Positions 1-7,928 of a DNA stretch of 64,000 bases are shown here, piece after piece. The stretch spans positions 250,629 through 314,628 of the forward strand of contig JAFLZH010000001.1 in the NCBI GenBank assembly GCA_029785615.1. The letters run 5' to 3'. The translations under genes and the position numbers were made by a program. This stretch comes from Nitrososphaerota archaeon (GTDB lineage Archaea; Thermoproteota; Nitrososphaeria; Nitrososphaerales; Gagatemarchaeaceae). Each line of letters starts with the position of its first letter. Positions within the stretch are counted from its first letter, which is position 1. The notes under the pieces were generated by a model. The model was not told where the DNA came from. It was given only the letters and a program-made list of their open reading frames with translations, and did not search any database.

Positions 1-37
1 TCTTGGTCTTCCTGGGCTCTTCCCCGGAGCCGCTCAC
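1..37 (-). CDS. N-terminus of a gene running off the left edge
   Basis: A GTG codon at 37 lies about 26 nt downstream of an A/T box (ATATAT, 60-65, read on the minus strand), the spacing used by most genes here. It opens a frame of 12 codons (VSGSGEEPRKTK) that is still open at the window edge. Too little is visible to name a product. The start is inferred from promoter spacing only. Confidence 0.4.
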   Translation of the reverse strand, partial: MSGSGEEPRKTK

Positions 38-59
38 ATCTCAGCCAGGAGTCCTATCG

Positions 60-65
60 ATATAT
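60..65 (-). promoter_or_regulatory. TATA-like box for the left-edge gene
   Basis: ATATAT, centred about 26 nt from the GTG at 37. It lies between the ppdK stop and the next gene on the same strand. An inverted repeat with 6-bp arms (66-71 and 77-82, 5-nt loop) sits between it and the ppdK 3' end and may help end ppdK transcription. Confidence 0.45.
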
Positions 66-116
66 CTCCTGCTCACCAGGAGATGGCTGCGGAATCGGGC
101 CGGAGAGTCGCCCTGG

Positions 117-2825
117 CTACGCGGTGACCGCTTTGGTCTTCTCAGAGAGCGCGGCGTGGGCCGCCGCAAGTCTAGCCACAGGGACCCTGAAGGCCGAGCA
201 GCTGACGTAGTCCAGCCCCGCCTCGTCGAAGAACGCTATGCTCTTGGGGTCCCCGCCGTGCTCCCCGCAGATGCCGACCTCCAACCCCGGGTTGGACTTC
301 CTCCCCTCCTGGACCGCCAGCTTAACCAGCCGCCCGACCCCCACCGTGTCCACCGAGTCGAAGGGGCTCCGTTGGAATATGCCCATCTCCAGGTACTTTG
401 GGATGAACTTTGCTTCCACGTCGTCCCTGCTGAAGCCGAAGGTCGTCTGGGTGAGGTCGTTGGTGCCGAACGAGAAGAAGTCGGAGTGCTCCGCTATCTC
501 CCCCGCGGTGAGCGCCGCCCTGGGGGTCTCAATCATCGTCCCCACCTGGTACTCGACCTCCGTCCCCAACTCCTTGAACGCGGCGGCCGCGGCCGACTCG
601 ACCACCTTCCTCAGGATCTTGAACTCCTCGACGCTGGAGACCAGGGGGAGCATTATCTTCACCTTCGCCCGCTCCTTCTTCTCGCGGTCGAGCTCGACGG
701 CCGCCTGGAGGATGGCCTTCGCCTGCATCTCGTATATCTCAGGGTAGGTTATGGCGAGGCGGCACCCACGATGCCCGATCATGGGGTTGTGCTCCGAGAG
801 CTGCCTGACGCGGTTGAGCATCGCCTCGGTCCCCTCAAGCTCCTCCTTCGACGCGCCACGCTCCTTCATCTCCTGGATGTCCAGGAGCAGCTCCTCCACT
901 GAAGGGAGGAACTCGTGGAGCGGCAGGTCAAGGAGCCTCACCACCACTGGCTTGCCCCCCATGGCCGCGAATATCCCCCTGAAGTCAGAGAGCTGGAACG
1001 GGAACAGGCGGTAGAGGTGCCTCTTCCGGGCCTCGGCGTCCAGGCTCATTATCATGTCCCTCACGATGGGGAGGCGCTTCGGGTCGTTGAACATCCTCTC
1101 GGTCCTGCACAGCCCTATCCCCTCGGCGCCGAACTCCCTCGCCTTTACGGCCGCCTCTGGGGTGTCGGCGTTCGCCCAGACGCCCAGGCGCTTCACCCCG
1201 TCGGCGGTCTGCAGGAGGGAGGTCAGCTCCGGGGTCGGCTCTGGGTCCACCATCTTGACCTCACCCTTGTACACCGACCCCGTCGTCCCGTCTATGGTGA
1301 TCGTCTCCCCCTTGGTTATCCTCTCCCCCGACTTCGTCTTGAAGAAGCCGCCTTCCATGGAGATCTCGATCTCGCTGCACCCTACGACGGCGGGCTTCCC
1401 CATGCCTCTTGCGACCACCGCGGCGTGACTCGTCATTCCGCCTCGCATCGTCAGGACCCCCTGCGATGCTATGAGCCCTTTGATGTCCTCGGGGGTAGTC
1501 TCCGGCCTGACTAGTATCACCTTCTGGGAGCCGCCCAGGGAGGCGGCCTCCTCGGTGTCGAAGACGACCATCCCAGATGCGGCCCCCGGAGAAGCGTCCA
1601 GCCCCTTGGCCACGGGCCTGTCCTTGGAGCTGGGGTCCAGCCTACGGTGGAGGAGGGCCTCGAGCTGCTCCGGCTCGACCCTCGCCACCGACTCGCTGGG
1701 GGTGATCAGCCCCTCCTTCGCCATGTCCACCGCCACCTTCACGGCGGCCTGGGCGGTCCTCTTCCCGTTCCTCGTCTGGAGGGTGTAGAGCTTCCCGTCC
1801 TCGACTGTGAACTCAAAGTCCTGCATGTCCTTGAAGTGCGCCTCGAGCCGGTTCGCCACGTCCTGCAGCCGGCCCTTCAGCGCCGGGTGCATCCCATCGA
1901 TGCCCACCGGGGTCCGTATCCCGGCCACCACGTCCTCCCCCTGCGAGTTGGGGAGGTATTCGCCGAAGAGCTTCTTCTCGCCGGTCGAGGGGTTCCGGGT
2001 GAACCCGACCCCGGAGCCGGAGTTCTCCCCGAAGTTCCCGAAGACCATGGTCTGGATGTTCACAGCCGTCCCGAGGTCGTCGGGGATGCTGTAGAACTTC
2101 CTGTACTCCTTCGCCCTCTCGTTGTTCCACGAGCCGAGCACCGCCACCACCGCCATCTCGAGCTGGACGTAGGGGTCCTGGGGGAACTCCTTCCCAGTCT
2201 CCTCCTTGATGATCCTCTTGAATTCGTCGGCGACCCCTCTCAGCTCCTGGGGGGAGAGGTCGATGTCCATCTTGGCCCCGGCGGCCTTCCTTCGCGCTTC
2301 GAGGACCTTCTCGAACGACCCGGCGTCTGCCCCCATGGCGATCTTGCCGAACATCTGGATGAGCCTCCTGTAGGAGTCGTAGGCGAACCTCTCGTTCTTC
2401 GTGATCTCAGCCATCCTCTTCGCCGTGACGTCATTCAGCCCGAGGTTGAGAATCGTGTCCATCATCCCGGGCATGGAGAACGGGGCCCCCGACCTGACAG
2501 AGAAGAGCAGCGGCTTCTCTTCCCCCCCGAAGGTCTTCCCAGTCTGCTCCTCGACCTCGGCTACCTTGGCCCGGACCTCGCCGAAGAGTCCTTCGGGGAC
2601 CTTCCCCCCGTTGGCGTAGTACGCCTTGCAGACATCAGTCGTGATGGTGAACCCTGGAGGGACGGGGAGACCGAGGGACGTCATCTCCACCAGGCCGTAT
2701 CCCTTTCCGCCGAGGAGGAACTTGTCCGCCCCGAGCGCGTCTTTGAACAGCACTACGTTGCGCACGGGTCCTTCTTCAGGAGCTTGACTTTGTGTGTTTG
2801 TAAGTCCTTCGGGGAGGGGAGTCAA
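117..2825 (-). CDS. ppdK: pyruvate, phosphate dikinase (PPDK)
   Basis: Interconverts pyruvate, ATP and Pi with PEP, AMP and PPi; with the malic enzyme in this window it would give malate-to-PEP flux. The 902-aa length is normal. It has an N-terminal nucleotide-binding domain (about 20-350), a swivelling phosphohistidine domain with GGMTSHAA (His467), and a C-terminal PEP/pyruvate barrel with GLCRTERMF (about 571), GTMIETPRA and GICGEHGGD (Cys853). The start is TTG at 2825. It overlaps the stop of an upstream mini-ORF (TTGA), which supports this start by coupling. GTG at 2765 (residue 21, AAGGA just upstream) is the alternative. The promoter is the divergent box at 2922-2929. Confidence 0.97.
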   Translation of the reverse strand: MTPLPEGLTNTQSQAPEEGPVRNVVLFKDALGADKFLLGGKGYGLVEMTSLGLPVPPGFTITTDVCKAYYANGGKVPEGLFGEVRAKVAEVEEQTGKTFGGEEKPLLFSVRSGAPFSMPGMMDTILNLGLNDVTAKRMAEITKNERFAYDSYRRLIQMFGKIAMGADAGSFEKVLEARRKAAGAKMDIDLSPQELRGVADEFKRIIKEETGKEFPQDPYVQLEMAVVAVLGSWNNERAKEYRKFYSIPDDLGTAVNIQTMVFGNFGENSGSGVGFTRNPSTGEKKLFGEYLPNSQGEDVVAGIRTPVGIDGMHPALKGRLQDVANRLEAHFKDMQDFEFTVEDGKLYTLQTRNGKRTAQAAVKVAVDMAKEGLITPSESVARVEPEQLEALLHRRLDPSSKDRPVAKGLDASPGAASGMVVFDTEEAASLGGSQKVILVRPETTPEDIKGLIASQGVLTMRGGMTSHAAVVARGMGKPAVVGCSEIEISMEGGFFKTKSGERITKGETITIDGTTGSVYKGEVKMVDPEPTPELTSLLQTADGVKRLGVWANADTPEAAVKAREFGAEGIGLCRTERMFNDPKRLPIVRDMIMSLDAEARKRHLYRLFPFQLSDFRGIFAAMGGKPVVVRLLDLPLHEFLPSVEELLLDIQEMKERGASKEELEGTEAMLNRVRQLSEHNPMIGHRGCRLAITYPEIYEMQAKAILQAAVELDREKKERAKVKIMLPLVSSVEEFKILRKVVESAAAAAFKELGTEVEYQVGTMIETPRAALTAGEIAEHSDFFSFGTNDLTQTTFGFSRDDVEAKFIPKYLEMGIFQRSPFDSVDTVGVGRLVKLAVQEGRKSNPGLEVGICGEHGGDPKSIAFFDEAGLDYVSCSAFRVPVARLAAAHAALSEKTKAVTA

Positions 2826-2896
2826 CCTCCATGCTCGAATACGCGACCGCAGCCCCTCCTGCCCTCAGACCGGTCTATCCAGACGGGCGCAGCCAA
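2822..2896 (-). CDS. leaderless mini-ORF upstream of ppdK (24 codons)
   Basis: TTG at 2896 lies about 30 nt from the centre of the 2922-2929 A/T box, i.e. at the expected leaderless start. The frame runs 24 codons without a stop and ends in a TGA that overlaps the ppdK TTG (TTGA, 2825-2822). A second in-frame TTG is at 2902. The peptide (starting AAPVWIDRSEGRR after the initiator) has no recognisable family. Three other genes here have the same arrangement, suggesting a coupling leader rather than a functional protein. Confidence 0.45.
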   Translation of the reverse strand: MAAPVWIDRSEGRRGCGRVFEHGG

Positions 2897-2921
2897 CCGC
2901 AAGTAGGAGGAGGGGCATGAG

Positions 2922-2929
2922 TTTAAAAT
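2922..2929. promoter_or_regulatory. shared divergent TATA box (ppdK / DUF998 gene)
   Basis: TTTAAAAT on the plus strand is centred 27 nt before the GTG at 2952. The same site read on the minus strand (ATTTTAAA) is about 30 nt before the mini-ORF that precedes ppdK. One A/T core may serve both directions. Confidence 0.6.
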
Positions 2930-2951
2930 CGCGGGGTCGGGAGACGGCGAA

Positions 2952-3611
2952 GTGAGCGCGGCCGGCGGCGGTCATCAGTCTCAGACGAAAGGGAATGATC
3001 TGAGAGTAAAGACAGCGGGGTCACTGCTCCTTCTGGGCGGCCTGGTATTCTTCCTGCTCAACACGGTCGCCGAGGGAATCTATCCAAACTACAACGTCGG
3101 GTCCAACGTCCTCAGCGACCTTGGCGCGCTTGGGACCAACACCTTCCTCCTCTGGGACGGGATGCTCTTCCTGAGCGGGGTGCTCCTGCTTCTGGCCTCC
3201 TATCTCCTGTTCTACACCGAGAATAGCTTTCGGTCGACCGCCGTCGGTAAGCGAGCCAACCTGGTCGGGGTCCTTTACCTCCTTCCCGGGATAGGGGCGA
3301 TGATCGTCGCCCTTTTCCAGGAAAATTCGGCCCTCGGGGCCGCAGGGGTCCACGGTCTGGGCGCCATGGTCACTTTCCTCTTCGGAGGAATCTCGGCTGT
3401 CTACGCCTTCAGGCTGACCAAGGCGCCCTTCCGCTACTTCTCATTGGTGCTCGGATTGCTCACGCTGGTCTTCATACTGGTGTTCGTCACGAGCGGGGCC
3501 ACGCTCGAAGGGCTGACCGAGCGCCTGATCGTCTACCCCTTCGTCCTCTGGGCCATCGGCTTCGGCGGGTATCTGACTGCGTTGCCGTCGAACGACGGCA
3601 TCGCTCGATAA
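2952..3611 (+). CDS. DUF998-family membrane protein
   Basis: A 219-aa protein with six hydrophobic segments (about 22-42, 68-88, 100-122, 130-150, 158-178, 195-212). The spacing and the early NVLSDLG motif match DUF998, a membrane family common in archaea with no assigned reaction. The GTG start is 27 nt from the TATA box at 2922-2929, so the mRNA is probably leaderless. It is divergent from ppdK. Confidence 0.8.
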   Translation: MSAAGGGHQSQTKGNDLRVKTAGSLLLLGGLVFFLLNTVAEGIYPNYNVGSNVLSDLGALGTNTFLLWDGMLFLSGVLLLLASYLLFYTENSFRSTAVGKRANLVGVLYLLPGIGAMIVALFQENSALGAAGVHGLGAMVTFLFGGISAVYAFRLTKAPFRYFSLVLGLLTLVFILVFVTSGATLEGLTERLIVYPFVLWAIGFGGYLTALPSNDGIAR

Positions 3612-3691
3612 GGAATCGGGGACGGGCTCAGCGGGCGAGCTTCGTGACGGTGCTTGGATTGGCGCCACGGCTCGGACGCTCTTCGTCCCCC

Positions 3692-3709
3692 GGCACCGCC
3701 AGCGGTGCC
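3692..3709. other. perfect 7-bp hairpin between convergent genes
   Basis: GGCACCG-CCAG-CGGTGCC forms a 7-bp stem with a 4-nt loop. It lies in the 137-bp gap between the DUF998 stop and the methyltransferase stop on the opposite strand, so it could act as a 3'-end structure for either transcript. There is no T tract, so a classic terminator is not shown. Confidence 0.5.
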
Positions 3710-3748
3710 TCCGGAGTTTGGCCCCGTCCACCTCCGGCGCGTCCCGAT

Positions 3749-4348
3749 CTAGGTGGGGGTCTCCAGTTCGGTGCCCTGGGATTCCCCGTCGCACGAGACC
3801 AGGGCCCACCTGGTGAGTAGTCCGCCCCCTGAGCCTCTGACTCGGAACCCCTTCAGCATGCACTCCCACTCTTCGGCGGTCACCGTCCTCGGGTCCTTCT
3901 TCCTCCCGAACTTCGTCACGCTAAGGTAGGCGAGCCCGTCTTTCTTCAGCATCCGCCTGATCTGGCTCAGGGCGCCCGAGTGGTCCTTCATGCAGCAGAG
4001 GAGGCCGTGGGCGAAGACGAAGTCCACCGACCCGTCGGGGATGAAGTCGGCCTCAGCGGCAGACCCGGCCCGCGCCTCGACGACCCTGTCGAACCCTCTC
4101 GCCCCGGCCTTCCTGGCGACCTCCTCGACCGCGCCGGCGTCGAAGTCGACCGCGTAGACCTTCCCGCCCGGCCCCGTCAGCTCGGCCATGGGGATGGTGA
4201 AGTAGCCCGGCCCACAGCCCAAATCGGCAACCGAGCTCCCTGAAGAGACGTACTTTGAGAGTAACCTCTTCGGGGGGGAGAAGATGCGGCGGACGAGATT
4301 GTCCGTCGCGAAGTGAGGGAGCTTTCTGTCGTCTGGGGCTTCGGTCAA
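3749..4348 (-). CDS. class I SAM-dependent methyltransferase
   Basis: About 199 aa with a Rossmann methyltransferase core: motif I VADLGCGPGYF, an acidic VDFD loop, and DFVFAHGLLC as motif IV. It is of the UbiE/Methyltransf_11 type; the substrate cannot be told. A longer frame begins at GTG 4363, but TTG at 4348 lies 27 nt from the box at 4371-4380, the spacing used elsewhere, so 4348 is preferred. It is convergent with the DUF998 gene. Confidence 0.85.
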   Translation of the reverse strand: MTEAPDDRKLPHFATDNLVRRIFSPPKRLLSKYVSSGSSVADLGCGPGYFTIPMAELTGPGGKVYAVDFDAGAVEEVARKAGARGFDRVVEARAGSAAEADFIPDGSVDFVFAHGLLCCMKDHSGALSQIRRMLKKDGLAYLSVTKFGRKKDPRTVTAEEWECMLKGFRVRGSGGGLLTRWALVSCDGESQGTELETPT

Positions 4349-4461
4349 GCTGGTGAAAGGCACCTGCGCCGCTTAATAGGCCTAACTCTCTTTCCCCCGC
4401 TGTCCGCAGAAAGGCGTAAGAGAGCCCGGAGCCTCTGCGAGCGCGAGGGCGGGGAGACGGG

Positions 4462-4659
4462 TTGCTCCTCCAGCAAATACTGAAGCTGAACTGCCAGGGG
4501 TGCAGGCTGAAGACTGAGCACTATGTCCAGATTTGGAACGGCTTGGTGCTGACGTGCGAGTGCCTGAAGTGCGGAAAGGTGAGGGCGAGCCCCCAGTTGA
4601 CGAGGGAGGAGCTCCAACCATACCCCATGGACGACGGCACCCCTGCCTACCTGCGTTGA
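4462..4659 (+). CDS. small zinc-ribbon-like protein
   Basis: A 65-aa protein with two cysteine pairs, NCQGC and CECLKCGK, spaced as in a one-knuckle zinc ribbon. No named family is recognised. The TTG start at 4462 has no well-placed promoter box, so the true start could be slightly different. It precedes a lysine-rich 53-aa gene that has its own promoter. Confidence 0.6.
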   Translation: MLLQQILKLNCQGCRLKTEHYVQIWNGLVLTCECLKCGKVRASPQLTREELQPYPMDDGTPAYLR

Positions 4660-4675
4660 CCGGCGGGCCGATTTC

Positions 4676-4680
4676 TATAA
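4676..4680 (+). promoter_or_regulatory. TATA box for the 53-aa lysine-rich gene
   Basis: TATAA within an A/T-rich stretch, 30 nt before the ATG at 4708. This is the main support for the small gene downstream. Confidence 0.55.
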
Positions 4681-4707
4681 CTAGAGCCGCTACCACCCTG
4701 CCGGAGC

Positions 4708-4869
4708 ATGCCAGGGAAAGCGAAGTCCAAGAAAGCCGCCAGGCGGAAGCCGTCCAAGAAGACAGAGAACAAATCCAAGGCCGCTCCTCCGACCACTCAG
4801 GCTTCGACAGCGGCCCAGACGGAGACCAACGAGCTTCCGAAGCGGTATGAGCTATCCCCTTACCAGTGA
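4708..4869 (+). CDS. small lysine-rich basic protein (53 aa)
   Basis: ATG at 4708 follows a TATAA box by 30 nt and opens a 53-codon frame ending TGA at 4867-4869. The N-terminal half is highly basic (MPGKAKSKKAARRKPSKK). The middle is rich in Ala, Thr and Gln, and the tail is ELPKRYELSPYQ. The composition suggests a nucleic-acid-binding or disordered protein, but no family is recognised. Third positions are mostly G/C, as in neighbouring genes. Confidence 0.6.
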   Translation: MPGKAKSKKAARRKPSKKTENKSKAAPPTTQASTAAQTETNELPKRYELSPYQ

Positions 4870-4895
4870 AGCGGCCGCACCGTCAGAGGGTCGTC

Positions 4896-5423
4896 TCACC
4901 GCGTTGGTCGCGCCTTGGCGAGTCCGTGCCGCGCCGGCCCCGGCGCTCTTGCGCTGAGCGCCCGCAAAGACCGCTCGTCGAGGCGGTAGAGGTACCAGTC
5001 GTCCATGCGCTTCGCTCCGAGGCTCTCATAGAACCTCAGCGCCTTCTCGTTCCATGTGAGCACGGCCCATTCCATCCGGCCGCAGCCCTTGGCACGGGCT
5101 TCTTCCACGCACCGCCTCAACAGCGCCATCCCGACGCCTCCCCCTCGCGATCCTTCCGACACGAAAAGGTCTTCGAGATAGAGGGTGGGCTTGGCCAGGA
5201 AGGATGAATAGCTGTAGAAGTACAGCGCGTATCCAACCAGCCTCCTCCCGCGAGAGGCGACGAACAGGTTGATCTTTTTCCTCCGAAAGATGTCGTCGAG
5301 GAGCCTTCTCGTCGCAATGGGGGTTGGCGGGTCGAGCTTCTCGAACCTGGCGAGGGCCAGGACGAGCTCGATGAACCCATCAGCGTCCGACCTTCGACCG
5401 CGCCTGACGACAGTCGCGTCCAT
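4896..5423 (-). CDS. GNAT family N-acetyltransferase
   Basis: A 175-aa single-domain GNAT. The acetyl-CoA loop follows a beta strand (LYLEDLFVSEGSRGGGVG) and the tail has the usual WNEKALRFYESLGAK motif; the substrate is unknown. The frame is open further upstream, but ATG at 5423 is 27 nt from a TTTATC box (about 5446-5454, minus strand) and matches the family start. It ends 26 bp from the convergent 53-aa gene. Confidence 0.87.
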   Translation of the reverse strand: MDATVVRRGRRSDADGFIELVLALARFEKLDPPTPIATRRLLDDIFRRKKINLFVASRGRRLVGYALYFYSYSSFLAKPTLYLEDLFVSEGSRGGGVGMALLRRCVEEARAKGCGRMEWAVLTWNEKALRFYESLGAKRMDDWYLYRLDERSLRALSARAPGPARHGLAKARPTR

Positions 5424-5479
5424 GGGCTGGGGGAGCCCCGGGGGCGATAAATCGGTTCGGGGTAAGCGAGGGGCCCGGC

Positions 5480-5863
5480 TCAGTGCTGCTCCAGATCCTT
5501 CATCATCTGGTCGAACTGTTCCTTCGCTATCTCGCCTCTGGCGTACCTCTGGCGGAGTATCTCTCGCGCGTCCCCGTACCCATAGCGGCCAGCGTACCAA
5601 TGCCTCCGGCTCCAACCACCGCCTCCGAAACCCCAGAAGACCATCCTGAAGATGAGGACGGCGAAGATGACGAAGAATACGAAGCCGAAGGGGAAGAAGT
5701 ACCACCCGTAGAACGGGTAGCCTGGGAACGTCATGGGCATGCCGTACCCGCTGCCGAACATCGTGCCGAAGAATGCGACGACCGCTATGAGCAACAGCGC
5801 GAAGACCGCCCATCCCAGCCAGCGCCCCCCCTGATACGGCCTCTCGGCGTTGTCGGACCGCAT
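5480..5863 (-). CDS. membrane protein with C-terminal SHOCT domain
   Basis: A 127-aa protein with a hydrophobic segment at about 15-35, a second at about 50-75 separated by a Gly/Pro/aromatic-rich loop, and a short C-terminal helix pair (REILRQRYARGEIAKEQF) typical of SHOCT oligomerisation motifs. Function is unknown. The start is ATG 5863 with a weak A/T box at 5881-5890. Confidence 0.8.
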   Translation of the reverse strand: MRSDNAERPYQGGRWLGWAVFALLLIAVVAFFGTMFGSGYGMPMTFPGYPFYGWYFFPFGFVFFVIFAVLIFRMVFWGFGGGGWSRRHWYAGRYGYGDAREILRQRYARGEIAKEQFDQMMKDLEQH

Positions 5864-5919
5864 ATTGGATGCCCTCTGTTCTTAGAGTAAGCGGTGCCTC
5901 TTAAGGTTGCAGCATGGTC

Positions 5920-6330
5920 CTATTCGTCCGACCGCGGCGCTCCCTGCTCTCTGAACTCCCTTTCTGCTTCCTTCTCGAGCTCTTCCATCTTCTCCTCGCT
6001 CAGCCTCAGGACGGTCCCCATGAACGGCCCGAACAGGAAGAGCAACGCCGTGACCACCGTCCCCACCGAGACAAATGCGAGTATGGACGCGAATATCTTC
6101 CCGACGGCTGAGGTCGGGTAAAGGTTCGCGGGGGGCCCCTGGCCTGTCGCTATGAAGCTGGTGAAGTAGAAAGAGTCGAGGTAGCTCCACCCCTGGATGA
6201 CGTGCATGACCACCGACCCTATCGCCACCATCGCGGCTATCACCGCGAATGAGTACAGCGCCCTCTCCCAGAACGACCTGGGGACCCTCATCCTGCGCCG
6301 GGTGGCTCTCTTCGTGCCCTTCATGCCCAT
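5920..6330 (-). CDS. two-TM ion-channel-like protein with non-canonical filter
   Basis: About 136 aa: a basic N-terminus, TM1 (ALYSFAVIAAMVAIGSVVM), a re-entrant pore-helix region (SFYFTSFIATGQGPP), TM2 (IFASILAFVSVGTVV) and an acidic coiled-coil tail. This is the Ion_trans_2/KcsA topology, but the residues at the filter are ATGQGP rather than TVGYG. GTG 6351 opens the frame; ATG 6330 fits the shared box at 6356-6363 (about 29 nt) and is chosen. Ion selectivity cannot be stated. Confidence 0.7.
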   Translation of the reverse strand: MGMKGTKRATRRRMRVPRSFWERALYSFAVIAAMVAIGSVVMHVIQGWSYLDSFYFTSFIATGQGPPANLYPTSAVGKIFASILAFVSVGTVVTALLFLFGPFMGTVLRLSEEKMEELEKEAEREFREQGAPRSDE

Positions 6331-6355
6331 TGGGCGCCCTCGGTCCCTCACAACG

Positions 6356-6363
6356 TTTTAAAC
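6356..6363. promoter_or_regulatory. shared divergent TATA box (channel / flavin reductase)
   Basis: TTTTAAAC, an almost palindromic A/T core. It is about 29 nt from the channel ATG (6330) on the minus strand and 40 nt from the reductase TTG (6400) on the plus strand. The latter spacing implies a leader of roughly 13-15 nt. Confidence 0.55.
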
Positions 6364-6399
6364 AGAACCTGTCTTCGCGACCTCGAGGATCTGCCGTAC

Positions 6400-6921
6400 T
6401 TGAGCGAAGACATCCAGTCTAGCCTTAAGCAGGCGATGAGGGTCTATCCCCAGGGGGTCACGGTGGTGACGGTCCAGGGTCCCGACGGCCCCAGGGGGCT
6501 GACCGTGAGCTCCTTCACCAGCGTCTCGCTGGCGCCCCCCCTCGTCCTGTTCTGCGTAGCGAAGAACTCCTCCCAGCACGACTTCTTCAGCAAGGCCGAC
6601 CGCTATGCGATCAACTTCCTCGCCGACGACCAGAAGACCATATCCGACCGCTTCGCGGGGAGGACGAAGGCCAAGGACAGGTTCGAAGGCGTGAAGCACA
6701 CCCGGGGGGTGACCGGTTCGCCCATCATCTCCGGGGTGAGGGCCGCCATCGAGTGCCGCTCATGGAGGGCCTACGACGCCGGGGATCACTCCATCGTCGT
6801 GGGGGAGGTGGTTGCCGCCAGCGCCTTCCTTCCGAAGCGACCTCTCCTCTACTACTCCCAACTGTACACGACCACGGAGCGCGGGGAATCGCCCGCCCCC
6901 CCATCGGACATAGTCTGGTAG
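6400..6921 (+). CDS. flavin reductase domain protein (HpaC-like)
   Basis: A 173-aa protein of the FMN-binding split-barrel flavin reductase family. Features include FRVYPQGVTVVTV-like start residues, GLTVSSFTSVSLAPPLVLFC and HDFFSKADRYAINFLADDQ. In two-component monooxygenases this subunit supplies reduced flavin. The large oxygenase HpaB is encoded 1 kb away, so the two are probably partners (inference). The TTG start has a divergent promoter. The stop at 6921 directly abuts the stop of the convergent dioxygenase gene at 6922. Confidence 0.88.
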   Translation: MSEDIQSSLKQAMRVYPQGVTVVTVQGPDGPRGLTVSSFTSVSLAPPLVLFCVAKNSSQHDFFSKADRYAINFLADDQKTISDRFAGRTKAKDRFEGVKHTRGVTGSPIISGVRAAIECRSWRAYDAGDHSIVVGEVVAASAFLPKRPLLYYSQLYTTTERGESPAPPSDIVW

Positions 6922-7923
6922 CTACACCGCTCCGAGCAGGTAGTCGGGCCTGTCTTTGATCTTGGGGCCGGACACTTGGGCGAACTCCCCGGTCCTGGGG
7001 GAGCGCACCGCCATCGCTTCGTCGAACCAGCTCTGCGGGGTCGGCGCTCCCCAGAAGGTCTGCCTCTGGGGGTCGTTCAGCTTCCACCTGATGGGGACCC
7101 AGTCGGGGTCGGCGCTGACATAGTCCCCGGTGTACAGCTCTATCCGGTTTCCGTCGGGGTCTCTGAGGTACAGGAAGAACGCGTTCGATATGCCGTGCCT
7201 CCCGGGCCCCCTCTCGACGTTCTTCACATATCCGTTGGCCGCCAGGACGTCCGCCGCGTCCATTATCGACGCCCTGTCCGCGACCGTCAGCCCGGCGTGG
7301 TGGACCCTCGGCCCCTTTCCGGTGGTGAGCGCCATGTCGTGGCACGTGTGTTTCCTCCTCAGCCAGGCTGCCCATAGGTCCGGCTTCGCCCCCTCGGTCT
7401 CCGTCAGCTCCGTGCAGCCGAAGCCCAGCCCCCTGACGTACCAATCGTACGCCGCCGTGACGTCCGGGAGCATGATGTTGAAGTGGTCGAGGCGCATGAC
7501 CTTCGCGCCTCTGTAGTGCTGGAACTTCTGTAGGAGCCACTCCCGAGGCTCCGCCTCAGAGTAGAACTCGACCGGGAACCCGAACCCATCCTCGACCAGG
7601 AGCGCCCTCCCGACTCCCTTCTCCTCACCCGCCTTCTTCCAGCGGGAGAACCACCCTCTACTCTGTGCGACCTCCTCCAACGCGTCGAGCCCGGCCTCGT
7701 CGGCCACCCTGAACGCGAAGTGGTCGACCCCGGGCGCGTCCGATTTCGTCAGGGTGATGGAGTGGTGGTGCCTGTCTTCGAGCCCTCTGAGGTACAGGTG
7801 CCCGTCATCCGACTCGGTGACGACGAGCCCCAGGGTGTCGACGTAGAACCTCTTCGCGGCATCGAGGTCAGTCACCAGGAGTTCGATGTGACCCGCCTTC
7901 ACGACTTCGAAGTCCCCGGCCAA
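6922..7923 (-). CDS. homoprotocatechuate 2,3-dioxygenase-like (VOC family)
   Basis: About 333 aa with two vicinal-oxygen-chelate modules. The second carries a 2-His-1-carboxylate metal site: His147 in RLDHFN, His208/209 in VHHAG, Glu262 in RIELYTG. That spacing matches type I extradiol dioxygenases such as HPCD, which cleave 3,4-dihydroxyphenylacetate. The frame is open up to 7989, but TTG 7923 lies just past the hpaB stop (7929) and precedes the conserved start of module 1. It is probably cotranscribed with hpaB. Confidence 0.85.
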   Translation of the reverse strand: MAGDFEVVKAGHIELLVTDLDAAKRFYVDTLGLVVTESDDGHLYLRGLEDRHHHSITLTKSDAPGVDHFAFRVADEAGLDALEEVAQSRGWFSRWKKAGEEKGVGRALLVEDGFGFPVEFYSEAEPREWLLQKFQHYRGAKVMRLDHFNIMLPDVTAAYDWYVRGLGFGCTELTETEGAKPDLWAAWLRRKHTCHDMALTTGKGPRVHHAGLTVADRASIMDAADVLAANGYVKNVERGPGRHGISNAFFLYLRDPDGNRIELYTGDYVSADPDWVPIRWKLNDPQRQTFWGAPTPQSWFDEAMAVRSPRTGEFAQVSGPKIKDRPDYLLGAV

Positions 7924-7928
7924 GGACG

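Noticed and set aside
3..902. Long plus-strand frames opposite ppdK (also 1647-2906)
   Set aside because: Antisense shadows of a high-GC gene; no domain motifs, and ppdK on the other strand is certain.
4896..5813. A 305-codon version of the GNAT gene
   Set aside because: The first 130 codons run antisense to nothing conserved and overlap the SHOCT gene; the promoter and family start point to 5423.
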